A stretch of DNA of 64,000 nucleotides from Thermomicrobiales bacterium (GTDB lineage: Bacteria; Chloroflexota; Chloroflexia; Thermomicrobiales; UBA6265), in the NCBI GenBank assembly GCA_041390825.1, contig JAWKPF010000022.1, positions 1 through 64,000 on the forward strand, read 5' to 3'. Each line of letters starts with the position of its first letter. Position 1 is the stretch's first letter. The notes under the pieces were generated by a model. It did no database searches and was not told the origin of the DNA. It was given only the letters and a program-made list of their open reading frames with translations. Shown here in pieces: positions 7,549 through 15,994 of this stretch. The position numbers and the translations under genes are program-made.

Positions 7549-9212
7549 AGCGACCTCTCGTTCTGAAACCTGGCGCGAGCGATTCGTTCTGCCAGCCAGA
7601 GCCATCGCCGGGCAGCAGCATCGTCGAACTGGCGCGCGGCATCGAGCGCTTCCAGTTGCAAGGGCAACAAGGCGGCGTTATCGGGGCGGGCCGGAGGATC
7701 GATGGCTTCGAGCATCACGAGATAACGCTCGGCAGCGGCGAGACCCCCCAGCAACGGCGCCACATCGCGCGTCAGCCACTCATCCCACGTCAGTGTGGAA
7801 TCCCAGCTGAAACACGCATGCGCCAAATAGCTCAGTTCGGTGCTGGTGTTGTACGGCGAAGGCTCGCCCCAAATGGTCAGCCCCTCGAATCCGACTGCGT
7901 CGGCCTTCTTGGCCATGGCCTCGAAATCGCGCCCATTGAACCGATACCGCTCGGTGCGCCGGTCGCCGTTCCACTGGCACGCGAACTGACAGCGGAAAAC
8001 GTTGGATTTCGTCGGCAGTTTCGCAGCGTATTCAGCCGTCAGCTCACGCTCGACCCGGTTCCAGTAGCTCCGGTTGAGGGTATGCGTGTAGATCCCACCC
8101 TCTGGCAGGTCGCGCAACGGCGCCATGGCGTCGGCGTCGAAGAGGTTGTCCCATTGGATCTCGGAGTAGATCCAGGCATCTGGATGCCGCGTCCGCACCG
8201 CGTCATAGAGCCGCGGGTAGAAATCGGCCATGTCCGCATGCGACCACGATTCTGCGTATCCCTCGCGGCGTTTGGCGTCTTCGCGCTCGCCTCGCCGTTC
8301 CTGGCAAAGCGGACAACCACAAACACCGTAGTCTCCCGCTTCGATGTTGATGCCGCCGATATCGAAGGTTTCCGCCAGCCAGGCGACGGCTTCGGCCATC
8401 CAGTCCTGATTGGCCGGTTGGGACGGGCATCCCCGGACCGAGTAGTCACCCCGGGGGAAGTAGAGCTCGAAATCGAGATCCTGAATCTGAAAACCGGGCG
8501 GGTGTTCCATTTGGGCCGCCAGCTCCGGGTGTTTTCGCAGCCAGGTGGCCAGATTGAATTCGTGGTCCATCTCCCAGACCACTCCCCCGTAGGCATTGAT
8601 TGCCACACCCGGAAGGATCCGCACACCCCGTTCGTTGGCGTAGCGGCAGAGCGCCTGCGCGGCTTCGATGCCGCCATGCGATGCGCGCAGAAACCCATAG
8701 ATCGTCACCGCAGCAATCCGGTTGCGGCTCATGAAGTCGACCACCCGCTCAAAATCGGCCAGAAACCCGTCGCCCGGTTTGGCATAGGGGTTCATGACGC
8801 CGATTTCCTGAACGCCGATCTGATCGAGATCCCAGTTTGTCGAATGGTCCCAGTTCCACCAGGTGCGATAGGGGAGCGATGGGGACTGCTCGACCGTTCC
8901 CAGGGGAAGCGAGATTCCGCCGTCTTCCGGTTCTGCCAGGCGCTGGATGATCTCCTCCACGCCGTAGATGACACCCGAGAATGGCCCTCCGGCAACTTCC
9001 ACCAACGGGGAATCCCCGGCGCGGCTCTCGATAGAGAAGCTACCCTCTGGCAAGGCATCGTCTACTGCGAGCCGGACAGTTGGATAGTCGGGTCTCGGTT
9101 CGGGAACCCACTCGATGTCGGGAAACGACTCGCTGAGCCGCTTCGCAGCGTGCGCATGGGTGCCCGCGCCATCGATTGCCACTCGTCCCCGGAGCGTTAT
9201 TCGGTCCGTCAT
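7545..9212 (-). CDS. Putative glycoside hydrolase, GH20b-like N-domain plus TIM barrel
   Basis: 555 residues without a signal peptide, hence cytoplasmic. Residues about 1-105 look like the alpha/beta domain that precedes the barrel in GH20/GH67-type enzymes (GVIYGVEEIIQRL near 80-92). The rest is a TIM barrel starting at PYRTWWNWD. A Cys-rich loop in the middle (IEAGDYGVCGCPLCQ) resembles a metal or structural loop seen in uncharacterised hydrolases. I cannot name the GH family. The coupled uronate-dehydrogenase-like gene suggests a substrate releasing a uronic acid, for example an alpha-glucuronoside. ATG 9212 follows AGGAGG. Confidence 0.65.
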   Translation of the reverse strand: MTDRITLRGRVAIDGAGTHAHAAKRLSESFPDIEWVPEPRPDYPTVRLAVDDALPEGSFSIESRAGDSPLVEVAGGPFSGVIYGVEEIIQRLAEPEDGGISLPLGTVEQSPSLPYRTWWNWDHSTNWDLDQIGVQEIGVMNPYAKPGDGFLADFERVVDFMSRNRIAAVTIYGFLRASHGGIEAAQALCRYANERGVRILPGVAINAYGGVVWEMDHEFNLATWLRKHPELAAQMEHPPGFQIQDLDFELYFPRGDYSVRGCPSQPANQDWMAEAVAWLAETFDIGGINIEAGDYGVCGCPLCQERRGEREDAKRREGYAESWSHADMADFYPRLYDAVRTRHPDAWIYSEIQWDNLFDADAMAPLRDLPEGGIYTHTLNRSYWNRVERELTAEYAAKLPTKSNVFRCQFACQWNGDRRTERYRFNGRDFEAMAKKADAVGFEGLTIWGEPSPYNTSTELSYLAHACFSWDSTLTWDEWLTRDVAPLLGGLAAAERYLVMLEAIDPPARPDNAALLPLQLEALDAARQFDDAAARRWLWLAERIARARFQNERSL

Positions 9213-9285
9213 CTGTACCTCCTGGCGTATGCGTGCTGGCGGCTATTATCCCAATTCGTTCCGGGACGATCGGATGGGAGTCAGC

Positions 9286-9816
9286 ATGTCGTCGGTATCG
9301 ATTCACCAGGTGCAAACGTTGACGGATACCGAGATTGCCCAACTCGCCGAGCTGCTCGTTTCGATCGTGGATCAGGGCGCATCGGTCGGTTACCTGCCGC
9401 CGCTCGCGATCGATGAGGCAGAAGGCTACTGGCGCAAAGCCATTGCTTCGGACACCGTGGTGTTCCTGGTCGCGCGCCTGGATGGTGACATCGTGGGCAC
9501 GGTGCAACTCGAATGGAGCCCGAAGGCAAATGCCCGGCACCGCGCGGAAGTCAACAAGCTGCTCGTGCACCCACGTGTTCAGCGGCTCGGCATCGGCCGG
9601 AAGCTGATGGCGGAGCTGGAAGCGATAGCGTTCGAAAACGGCTGGACCACTCTCCATCTCGATACCCGTGAGGGCGACACGTCGAACGATTTCTATCAGG
9701 CGCAAGGCTGGACGTTGGCCGGCATCATCCCGGAGTGGGCCGAATCCGCCTCAGGTTCACTGGATGGAACGGTCTTCTATTACAAGCTGCTTGGACGCTC
9801 TGCCAGTAGCGAGTAA
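9286..9816 (+). CDS. GNAT-family N-acetyltransferase
   Basis: 176-residue GNAT protein. The acetyl-CoA binding segment is VNKLLVHPRVQRLGIGRKLM, with the R/Q-x-x-G-x-G/A loop, followed by TLHLDTREGD and a C-terminal FYxxxGW motif typical of single-domain acetyltransferases. The substrate is unknown. ATG 9286 has GGGAG five bases upstream; ATG 9274 is possible. It is divergent from the hydrolase operon with a gap of about 73 bases that must hold both promoters. Confidence 0.78.
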   Translation: MSSVSIHQVQTLTDTEIAQLAELLVSIVDQGASVGYLPPLAIDEAEGYWRKAIASDTVVFLVARLDGDIVGTVQLEWSPKANARHRAEVNKLLVHPRVQRLGIGRKLMAELEAIAFENGWTTLHLDTREGDTSNDFYQAQGWTLAGIIPEWAESASGSLDGTVFYYKLLGRSASSE

Positions 9817-9821
9817 CGCGG

Positions 9822-9858
9822 AAAAAAGCGGCCCGATTCGCGGAAACGAACCGGGCCG
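9822..9858 (-). terminator. Intrinsic terminator of the aminotransferase gene
   Basis: CGGCCCGATTCG (9829-9840) pairs with CGAACCGGGCCG (9847-9858), 12 bp with one G-T pair and a 6-base loop. On the minus strand it is followed by a run of six T (9827-9822), so it ends the minus-strand aminotransferase gene and separates it from the convergent GNAT gene. Confidence 0.75.
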
Positions 9859-9881
9859 TCGTTCAGAAGAGCAAGCGCACG

Positions 9882-11054
9882 TCAGGCAATGCCGAGATCG
9901 GTCACCATCTGGCGGATGCGGTCGAGCGCGCGCCGGAGGTTTTCTTCCGAATTGGCATAGGAAAGGCGCAGATAGCCCTCGCCATAGATGCCGAACGCGG
10001 TTCCCGAGAGGGCAGCGACGCCATAGTCTTGCAACAGCTTGTCGGCGAACTCCTTGCTCTTCAAGCCGGTCCGCGAAATGTTCGGGAAGACATAAAACGC
10101 TCCCTTGGGCCGGAGACAGCTGATCCCCGGGATGTCGTTGAGGCCATCGACCATCAGATCGCGCCGTTTCTCGAAGGCAGCCACCATCGCCTTCACGTCG
10201 TCCTGCGGACCGGTGAGGGCTTCGACTCCGGCGATCTGCACTGCCATCGAGGTGCAGGAGTTACTGTTGACCATCAGGTTGCCGATGACCTTTGCGAATT
10301 CCACTGGCATCGCGCCGTAGCCGAGCCGCCAGCCGGTCATCGCATACGTCTTGGAGAATCCGTCCAGAATGATCGTGCGCTCTTTCATGCCGGGCATGGT
10401 GGCGATCGAAACGTGCTCGCCTTCGTACAAGATTTCCGCGTAGATCTCGTCTGCCAGCACTGTCAGGTCGTTGGCTACCGCCAGTTCGGCAATAGCCTCG
10501 ATCTCCTTGCGGTTGAGTACTCCACCGGTCGGATTGGCTGGGCTGTTGATGATGAGCAACTTGGTCTTGTCGGTGATCAGACCTGGCAGCTCACTGACAT
10601 CGAGCGCGAACCCGAACTTCTCCAGAATGGGAGAGGGGACTGCTTTCGCCCCGGTGAAGTTGATCATCGATTCGTAGATCGGGAATCCCGGGTTGGGATA
10701 GATCGCCTCGTCGCCTGCTTCCAGCAGCGCGAGGATCGTGAAGAACATGATCGGCTTGCCGCCCGGCGTCACCACGATGTTGTCGGGACCGTATTCGGTG
10801 CCGCGGGAACTGTTCAGATAGTTCGCGATGGCCTCCCGCAATTGCGGCAGCCCGGGAGCCGGGCCATAGTGCGTCCATCCGGAACGCAACGCCTCGGCGC
10901 CCGCCTCGATGATGTTGGCCGGAGTGTCGAAATCGGGTTCGCCCACCTCGAGATGGATCACATCGCGACCTTGCGCTTCCAACGCGCGGGCGCGCACAAG
11001 CACCTCGAACGCGGTTTCCGTTCCGAGGCGAGACATCCTCGTCGCCAGTTGCAT
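9882..11054 (-). CDS. Pyridoxal-phosphate aminotransferase, class I/II (aspartate-type)
   Basis: 390-residue fold-type I aminotransferase of the aspartate aminotransferase I-gamma group. It has LEVGEPDFDTP near the N-terminus, NPTGG with Asn174, ADEIY near 202-205, and SKTYAMTGWRLG with PLP lysine Lys235 and the following Arg. It transfers amino groups between amino acids and 2-oxo acids; Asp, Ala or a related amino acid is plausible. ATG 11054 with AGGAG six bases upstream was chosen over an in-frame upstream start at 11276 that would add 74 residues. Divergent from the sugar ABC operon. Confidence 0.87.
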   Translation of the reverse strand: MQLATRMSRLGTETAFEVLVRARALEAQGRDVIHLEVGEPDFDTPANIIEAGAEALRSGWTHYGPAPGLPQLREAIANYLNSSRGTEYGPDNIVVTPGGKPIMFFTILALLEAGDEAIYPNPGFPIYESMINFTGAKAVPSPILEKFGFALDVSELPGLITDKTKLLIINSPANPTGGVLNRKEIEAIAELAVANDLTVLADEIYAEILYEGEHVSIATMPGMKERTIILDGFSKTYAMTGWRLGYGAMPVEFAKVIGNLMVNSNSCTSMAVQIAGVEALTGPQDDVKAMVAAFEKRRDLMVDGLNDIPGISCLRPKGAFYVFPNISRTGLKSKEFADKLLQDYGVAALSGTAFGIYGEGYLRLSYANSEENLRRALDRIRQMVTDLGIA

Positions 11055-11125
11055 GCTGATCTCCTGTGTTTGCCCGCTCGGGGTCATTCGTATCGGTTGT
11101 GAGACTTGTAGCATAGTCGCGGGCA

Positions 11126-11154
11126 TTCCAACCGGCCGGTTGTTCCGGTACAAT
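11126..11154 (+). promoter_or_regulatory. Candidate promoter of the ribose-type ABC operon
   Basis: TACAAT at 11149-11154 is a good -10 hexamer; the -35 position 17 bases upstream (11126-11131) is poor. The surrounding GGTACAAT is repeated in the better promoter before the BMP transporter ATPase (36097-36104). A start near 11161 would leave a leader of about 115 bases before the binding-protein gene. Confidence 0.3.
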
Positions 11155-11275
11155 CGCGGCGCACTTGCGAAAAACTCGAGCGACCGTGTCCATCGGGAGG
11201 TAAGCCCCGCATCGAGCAAAGAGCCAAACCGGCAATGACGCACTGGTTTTCGATTGTCATGGAGGATGCAACGCA

Positions 11276-12277
11276 ATGACGCTTCATCGACGAACTTTCC
11301 TCGGCTTGTCAGCCGCTGCTGCTGCTACCGCTGCAACCGGATTCAAGTTCGGGCCTGCTGCCGCGCAGGATGCCACTCCGGCCGCCGACCCAATGACCGC
11401 CTACGGACCAGTCCAAGGCAACGAGCCCTACAAGCTTGCATTCATGCAGGTCTTCCCTTCTAACGCCTTCTGGCAGCTCCTGAAGGAAGGAGTGGAGGCA
11501 CGTGCTGCCGAGGATGGCGTGACGGTGGATGTGATCGCATTGCCGGACGAAGCCGGTGTCGCCGACCAGGTTGCGCAAATGGAAGATGCGGTCACCAAGG
11601 GATACGACGGCATCATTCTGGGCACAATCGATGCAGCCGGAATCGTCCAGGGTGTCGAAGCCGCCAATGCGGCCGGTATCCCGGTGATCGCGGTCGATAC
11701 CGCGCCGGCCGGAGGCGAGCTCATCTCGCTCGTGCAGACCGACAATGTGGCAGCGTCTACCCAGCAAGGCGAATACGTTGTCGAGCTGATTGGCGGGGCA
11801 GGCAAGGTGCTCAATCTCCAGGGCGATATGGCCAATCAGACCGCCCAGGCGCGCAACGAGGGGTTGCACGCCGCACTCGACGCTCATCCGGACATCCAGG
11901 TCATCGACCAGTCTGCTCATTGGCAACAGGATGAGGGCTTCACCATCACCGAGAACATCCTCACCTCCGACCCGGACATCGTGGCCATCGTGGGAGCTAA
12001 CGATCCTCCGATCCTCGGAGCGTTGCAGGCCCTGGTCGCTGCGGGCCGCGACGATGTCTATCTGGTCGGCTTCGACGCGATTCCCGATGTGGTCCAGGCG
12101 ATCATCGATGGGTCAGTCGATGGAACGATCGCCCAGTACCCGAAAGTCATGGGCACGGTAGGCGTCGATCTCATGGTCCGCCACCTCAATGGCGAAGAGG
12201 TTCCGGCCCTGGTCGACTCCGGCGCTCTGCTGGTCACCGCCGATAATGCCGCCGAGTTCCAGGCCGCCAACGCCTGA
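11276..12277 (+). CDS. Ribose-type sugar ABC transporter substrate-binding protein
   Basis: 333-residue periplasmic-binding-protein type I (RbsB/Peripla_BP_4 fold). The N-terminus MTLHRRTFLG plus an Ala-rich core is a Tat leader (Arg5-Arg6) with cleavage expected after AAAQ; there is no lipobox cysteine. Mature features include KLAFMQVFPSNAFW, the hinge-side LVQTDN, and VGANDPPILGAL. It captures a monosaccharide or related polyol outside the membrane for the ATPase and permease that follow. An intrinsic terminator directly behind it explains how it could be made in excess over the rest of the operon. Confidence 0.87.
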   Translation: MTLHRRTFLGLSAAAAATAATGFKFGPAAAQDATPAADPMTAYGPVQGNEPYKLAFMQVFPSNAFWQLLKEGVEARAAEDGVTVDVIALPDEAGVADQVAQMEDAVTKGYDGIILGTIDAAGIVQGVEAANAAGIPVIAVDTAPAGGELISLVQTDNVAASTQQGEYVVELIGGAGKVLNLQGDMANQTAQARNEGLHAALDAHPDIQVIDQSAHWQQDEGFTITENILTSDPDIVAIVGANDPPILGALQALVAAGRDDVYLVGFDAIPDVVQAIIDGSVDGTIAQYPKVMGTVGVDLMVRHLNGEEVPALVDSGALLVTADNAAEFQAANA

Positions 12278-12283
12278 TTCGAT

Positions 12284-12317
12284 GCCGGGAGAGCGGACCC
12301 CGCTCTCCCGGCCTTTT
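12284..12317 (+). terminator. Strong hairpin with T-run between binding protein and ATPase
   Basis: GCCGGGAGAGCGG (12284-12296) and CCGCTCTCCCGGC (12300-12312) form a perfect 13-bp stem with a 3-base loop, followed by CTTTT. It lies seven bases behind the binding-protein stop and should terminate most transcripts there while allowing partial read-through. Confidence 0.85.
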
Positions 12318-12421
12318 GCTCCCGGGCTTGTCACTCTGGGAAAAGCGACGAACCGTGCCCGTCGATGCCGCCCAAGAACCACGCTCGACGGCGTAGACCC
12401 GCATTCAGCAATGGGCTTCCC

Positions 12422-13993
12422 ATGTCCGAATCCGCGAACCAACACGTCAAACATGCAAGAGCGGACAGTGAAGTCCGTGCGCCCATCCTGCAACTCATCA
12501 ACGTTTCCAAACGCTTTCCCGGTGTGATTGCACTCGATGACGTCAGCTTCGACCTTTACCCGGGCGAAGTTCACGTCCTCGTGGGTGAGAACGGCGCCGG
12601 GAAATCGACCCTTGTGAAGCTCCTATCGGGTATCTATCAACCTGACGAAGGCGAGATTCGCTTCGATGGTGTGCCTGTCCACGTGCGCACCCCGCACGAC
12701 GCCCAGCAGCTTGGTATCAGTACCGTTCACCAGGAGCTCAACCTGATCCCGCATCTCGATGTGGGCAAGAACATCTATCTCGGCCGTGAGCCAATGCGTG
12801 GCCGGTCCGGCGTCATCGACTGGTCAGCGCTCTATTCCGGCGCGCGAAAACAGCTGCGCCAGCTCGGAATCGAGCTCGATCCCCACACTCCCGTTGCTCG
12901 CCTGGGCGTCGCCATGCAGCAGATGACGGAAATTGCGAAAGCGCTGGTCAACGATGCCCGCGTCTTGATCCTCGACGAACCGACTGCAGCCATCACCGCC
13001 GAGGAAGCGGAGCAGCTTTTCCAGCTCGTGGAGAAACTGAAAGCTCAGGGAACCGGGATTATTCTCATTTCCCATCACCTGGAGGACGCGACTCGTGTCG
13101 GTGACCGCGCGACCGTGCTGCGCGACGGGAAGTATGTCGATACCCTCCCAATGGCGACGTCGACACCGAACGATCTCATTCGGCTCATGGTCGGACGGGA
13201 ACTGGTCCAGCAGTTTCCGAAGGAGGAGATTCCGTTCGGTGAGGTTGCGCTCAAGGTCGAGCACCTCAACCGCGCAGGCGTGTTGCGGGATATTTCGTTC
13301 GAGGTGCGTCAAGGCGAAATCCTCGGGCTCGCGGGTCTGGTTGGCGCAGGGCGCAGCGAGGTGGCCCGTGCGGTCTTCGGAATCGACAAGATCGATAGCG
13401 GCACGATCGAGGTCTTTGGCTGCCCCGTTGTGAATTCCACTCCTGGCAAAGCAATCGATCACGGCATCGCCCTCTTGCCGGAGGACCGCAAGCATCAGGG
13501 ACTCGTGCTCCTGCTTTCGGTTGGCGACAACATCTCCATGGCGGCCCCAAGCGCGACGGGCGCGCCGCCTGGGTTGATTCCGCCTCGCAACCGGTACCAA
13601 ACCGCGCGTCGCTTCATCGAAGCGCTGCGCATCAAGACGCCGAGCGCGCGCCAGAAGGTCATGTTCCTATCCGGCGGGAACCAGCAAAAGGTGGTGCTGG
13701 CGAAGTGGATGCTCACGCAAGCGCGCATCTTCATTTTCGACGAACCCACTCGCGGTATCGATGTGGGTGCCAAAGTCGAGGTCTATCGGCTCATGGGAGA
13801 GCTGCTGGAGGGAGGCGCGGCCATCATCATGATCTCGTCGGAACTGCCCGAAGTGCTCGGTATGAGCGACCGGATTCTCGTCATGCGCGAGGGTGAGATC
13901 GTGGCCCGTTTCGATCGTAGCGAAGCAACCCAGGAGTCGATCATGAGCTTCGCGGCCGCGAGTACCCAGGAAGAGATAGGAGCCGCCGCATGA
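12422..13993 (+). CDS. Sugar ABC transporter ATP-binding protein, tandem domains (RbsA-type)
   Basis: 523-residue fusion of two ABC domains. Domain 1 has Walker A GENGAGKST, a degenerate signature (LGVAMQQMTEIAKAL) and Walker B VLILDEPTAAIT. Domain 2 has the noncanonical P-loop GLVGAGRSE, signature LSGGNQQKV and FDEPTRGIDVG, the pattern of RbsA/XylG/MglA ATPases. It powers the importer with the flanking binding protein and permease. ATG 12422 gives the usual length, but no strong ribosome site is seen; an upstream in-frame ATG at 12365 is also possible. The stop overlaps the permease start by ATGA. Confidence 0.87.
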   Translation: MSESANQHVKHARADSEVRAPILQLINVSKRFPGVIALDDVSFDLYPGEVHVLVGENGAGKSTLVKLLSGIYQPDEGEIRFDGVPVHVRTPHDAQQLGISTVHQELNLIPHLDVGKNIYLGREPMRGRSGVIDWSALYSGARKQLRQLGIELDPHTPVARLGVAMQQMTEIAKALVNDARVLILDEPTAAITAEEAEQLFQLVEKLKAQGTGIILISHHLEDATRVGDRATVLRDGKYVDTLPMATSTPNDLIRLMVGRELVQQFPKEEIPFGEVALKVEHLNRAGVLRDISFEVRQGEILGLAGLVGAGRSEVARAVFGIDKIDSGTIEVFGCPVVNSTPGKAIDHGIALLPEDRKHQGLVLLLSVGDNISMAAPSATGAPPGLIPPRNRYQTARRFIEALRIKTPSARQKVMFLSGGNQQKVVLAKWMLTQARIFIFDEPTRGIDVGAKVEVYRLMGELLEGGAAIIMISSELPEVLGMSDRILVMREGEIVARFDRSEATQESIMSFAAASTQEEIGAAA

Positions 13994-14985
13994 GCGCACC
14001 AGCGGTCACTGCAACTCCCGCGACCGAGGGCGGCAATCGCCTGACACTCGGCAGAATCTGGCAGACCTTCGGACCGCTGCTCAGTCTCATCATCCTGAGC
14101 ATGCTGATCTGGAGCCAGGAATCGGTGTTCATGACCAGTGGCAACTGGCTGAACATCGCGCGGCAAGCGTCCCTGACCGCGATCCTGGGCGTCGGCATGA
14201 CGTTCGTCATCCTGACAGGCGGTATCGATCTCTCCGTCGGGTCGATGGTGGCATTGAGCGCTGTTTGTGGCGCTCTGCTCATCGACAAGCATGGATGGGG
14301 CATGTGGGAGTCGGCTCTGATGATGCTTGGGATCGGCGCGGTTGCCGGTTTGATCAACGGCTTGATCATCACACTCGGCAAGATCCCGCCGTTTATCGTC
14401 ACACTCGGAACAATGCAGATCTACCGAGGCGCCGCGTCTCAGATTTCCTCTGGGCAGCCGATCTCGTTTCTCAACAAAAAGGTGCCTGACTGGGACGTCT
14501 GGGGCACGCGCAGTCTCGGACCCTTTCCCTCACCCGTGATCATTGCGTTCTGCGTTTTCATCGTTGGCTTTCTGATTTTGCGATACACGCGCCTTGGTCT
14601 CTATGTCTACGCCATTGGAGGCAATGAGACTGCTACTCGCTTCAGGTGTGCAGATCGACCGATACAAAGATCGCGGTCTACACGTTCATGGGGCTTTGCG
14701 CTGGGGTTGCGGCAATCATGCTCACCTCGCGCCTGAACTCCGCCAAAGGCCGATTTTGCCAACGGCGAAGAGCTCAACGCGATTGCCGCGGTGGTGATCG
14801 GTGGAACCTCGTTGTTCGGTGGAGAGGGAACCATCGTCGGCACCATGATCGGCGCCTTACTCATGGCGGTCATCCGAAATGGATTGACTCTGATGCACAT
14901 TTCTGCCTTCTATCAGCAGATTGTTATTGGCGCGGTGATCATCCTGGCGGTACTGGTCGACCGCCTTCGCCGCCGGGGAGCCTGA
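13990..14985 (+). pseudogene. Sugar ABC transporter permease (RbsC-type), frameshifted
   Basis: The sequence encodes a BPD_transp_2 permease: N-terminal helices, GVGMTFVILTGGIDLSVGS near residues 65-83, GKIPPFIVTLGT, and C-terminal VVIGGTSLFGGEGTIVGT. It is not one open frame. The frame moves at 14641-14642 (two bases missing, or one extra), at G14669 (one extra), and at G14748 (one extra). The last move restores the original frame, but that frame meets TGA at 14734-14736. Without the three changes the protein would be about 331 residues. Either sequencing/assembly error or a recently dead gene; the rest is perfectly conserved, which favours error. Confidence 0.8.
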
Positions 14986-14988
14986 TCC

Positions 14989-15216
14989 ATGGTCGAGCCG
15001 ATGAGAACGTGGGAATACCGCTTCGAACATGCGATCCCGATCGAGACGTTACAGGAACTTGGCGCGCAGGGCTGGGAGCTGGCAGGGGTTGATGAGCGCT
15101 CGACGACCAAGTTCATCTTCAAGCGGCCGACGCAGTCCTTTGTCGAACGCGTGACCCTCGAACAACGGGCTACCTACTACGCCTCGCTGGGTCTCGACTC
15201 GGGCAGAACTGAATGA
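14989..15216 (+). CDS. Small DUF4177-like protein
   Basis: 75 residues with the core WEYRFE ... LQELGAQGWELAGV ... FIFKRP. This is the pattern of small alpha/beta DUF4177-type proteins of unknown role. ATG 14989 lies three bases after the permease stop, with GGGGAG upstream, and the end overlaps rbsD by ATGA, so it is cotranslated within the sugar operon. No signal peptide or membrane segment. Function unknown. Confidence 0.62.
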   Translation: MVEPMRTWEYRFEHAIPIETLQELGAQGWELAGVDERSTTKFIFKRPTQSFVERVTLEQRATYYASLGLDSGRTE

Positions 15217-15599
15217 AGAAGGGCGGCATTCTGCATCCCGAACTGAGCCGCGTGCTTGCCAGCAGCGGGCATACCGACTATCTGCTCATCAGCGACCGTG
15301 GTTTTCCGGTACCGGAGGAACCGGAGCGCATCGATCTCGCGCTCGTCGATGACAAGCCGACCGTGCTCGATGTGCTGGCGGCGATCGAGGCCGAATGGTC
15401 GATCGACCGCATCGTGATCACCGAAGAGATGACGTTGGTCTCCCCGCAACGCGTCGCCGAACTCGAGTCCCTCTTGCCTGGCGTCCGCTTCGAAACGGTC
15501 TCGCACATCGAGCTGAAACGGCTTGGGCGCAGCGCGAAAGCCACCATTCGCACGGGAGACTCGTGCCCCTATGCCAACTGCATCATCGTCTCGGGCTGA
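15213..15599 (+). CDS. rbsD: D-ribose pyranase (RbsD/FucU family mutarotase)
   Basis: 128 residues, the family length. MKKGGILHPELSRVLASSGHTD carries the catalytic His20. Later segments are RIDLALVDDKPTVLDVL, SHIELKRLG and the C-terminal RTGDSCPYANCII, all typical of RbsD/FucU. The protein interconverts cyclic forms of an imported sugar (ribose pyranose/furanose, or fucose anomers). Its place behind a ribose-type importer fits. RbsD versus FucU specificity is not certain. Confidence 0.85.
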   Translation: MKKGGILHPELSRVLASSGHTDYLLISDRGFPVPEEPERIDLALVDDKPTVLDVLAAIEAEWSIDRIVITEEMTLVSPQRVAELESLLPGVRFETVSHIELKRLGRSAKATIRTGDSCPYANCIIVSG

Positions 15600-15603
15600 C
15601 TGC

Positions 15604-15900
15604 ATGACTTCTCCCGACATGATCGTCCTCGATCCAAACGACAATGTCGCCACCGCCCTGCGTGACCTCGATGGCCCCGCTATCGTCTCGATCGCGAACC
15701 CGGACGGTTCCCGCTTCGACCTCGAGATTGCCGGTCCCATCAAGCTCGGCCACAAGGTCGCCCTTGTCCCGATACCGCAGGGCGCTCCTGCCATCAAGCA
15801 CGGCGAACCGTTCGGCCTTGCAACCGCTCCCATCTCACCCGGCGAGCATGCGCATGTGCACAACATCATCAGCCTCAGCCGGATTGGCGAAGGAGAGTGA
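15604..15900 (+). CDS. UxaA-family dehydratase small subunit (SAF domain)
   Basis: 98-residue stand-alone SAF domain. It has the N-terminal signature of altronate/galactarate dehydratases: GHKVALVPI, KHGEPFGLATAPISPGEHAHVHN, where the His-x-His end is part of the metal site. In many bacteria this domain is fused to the large domain or lies next to it. Here the matching large subunit (16780-17964) is separated by an opposite-strand gene. Together the two would dehydrate a sugar acid such as altronate. ATG 15604 is chosen; ATG 15619 is possible. Confidence 0.78.
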   Translation: MTSPDMIVLDPNDNVATALRDLDGPAIVSIANPDGSRFDLEIAGPIKLGHKVALVPIPQGAPAIKHGEPFGLATAPISPGEHAHVHNIISLSRIGEGE

Positions 15901-15994
15901 CGTCAGTTCGATCCTTTTCGCTTGAAGCGATCGGCATACCTGTCCGGCGACCGCGCGGCAACTGTGAAAGAATGCGTCTCTAGTTGCCGGGTTC

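Noticed and set aside
7656..9416. A 586-codon plus-strand frame opposite the hydrolase gene
   Set aside because: Opposite a conserved barrel enzyme with a good AGGAGG start. No family marks of its own.
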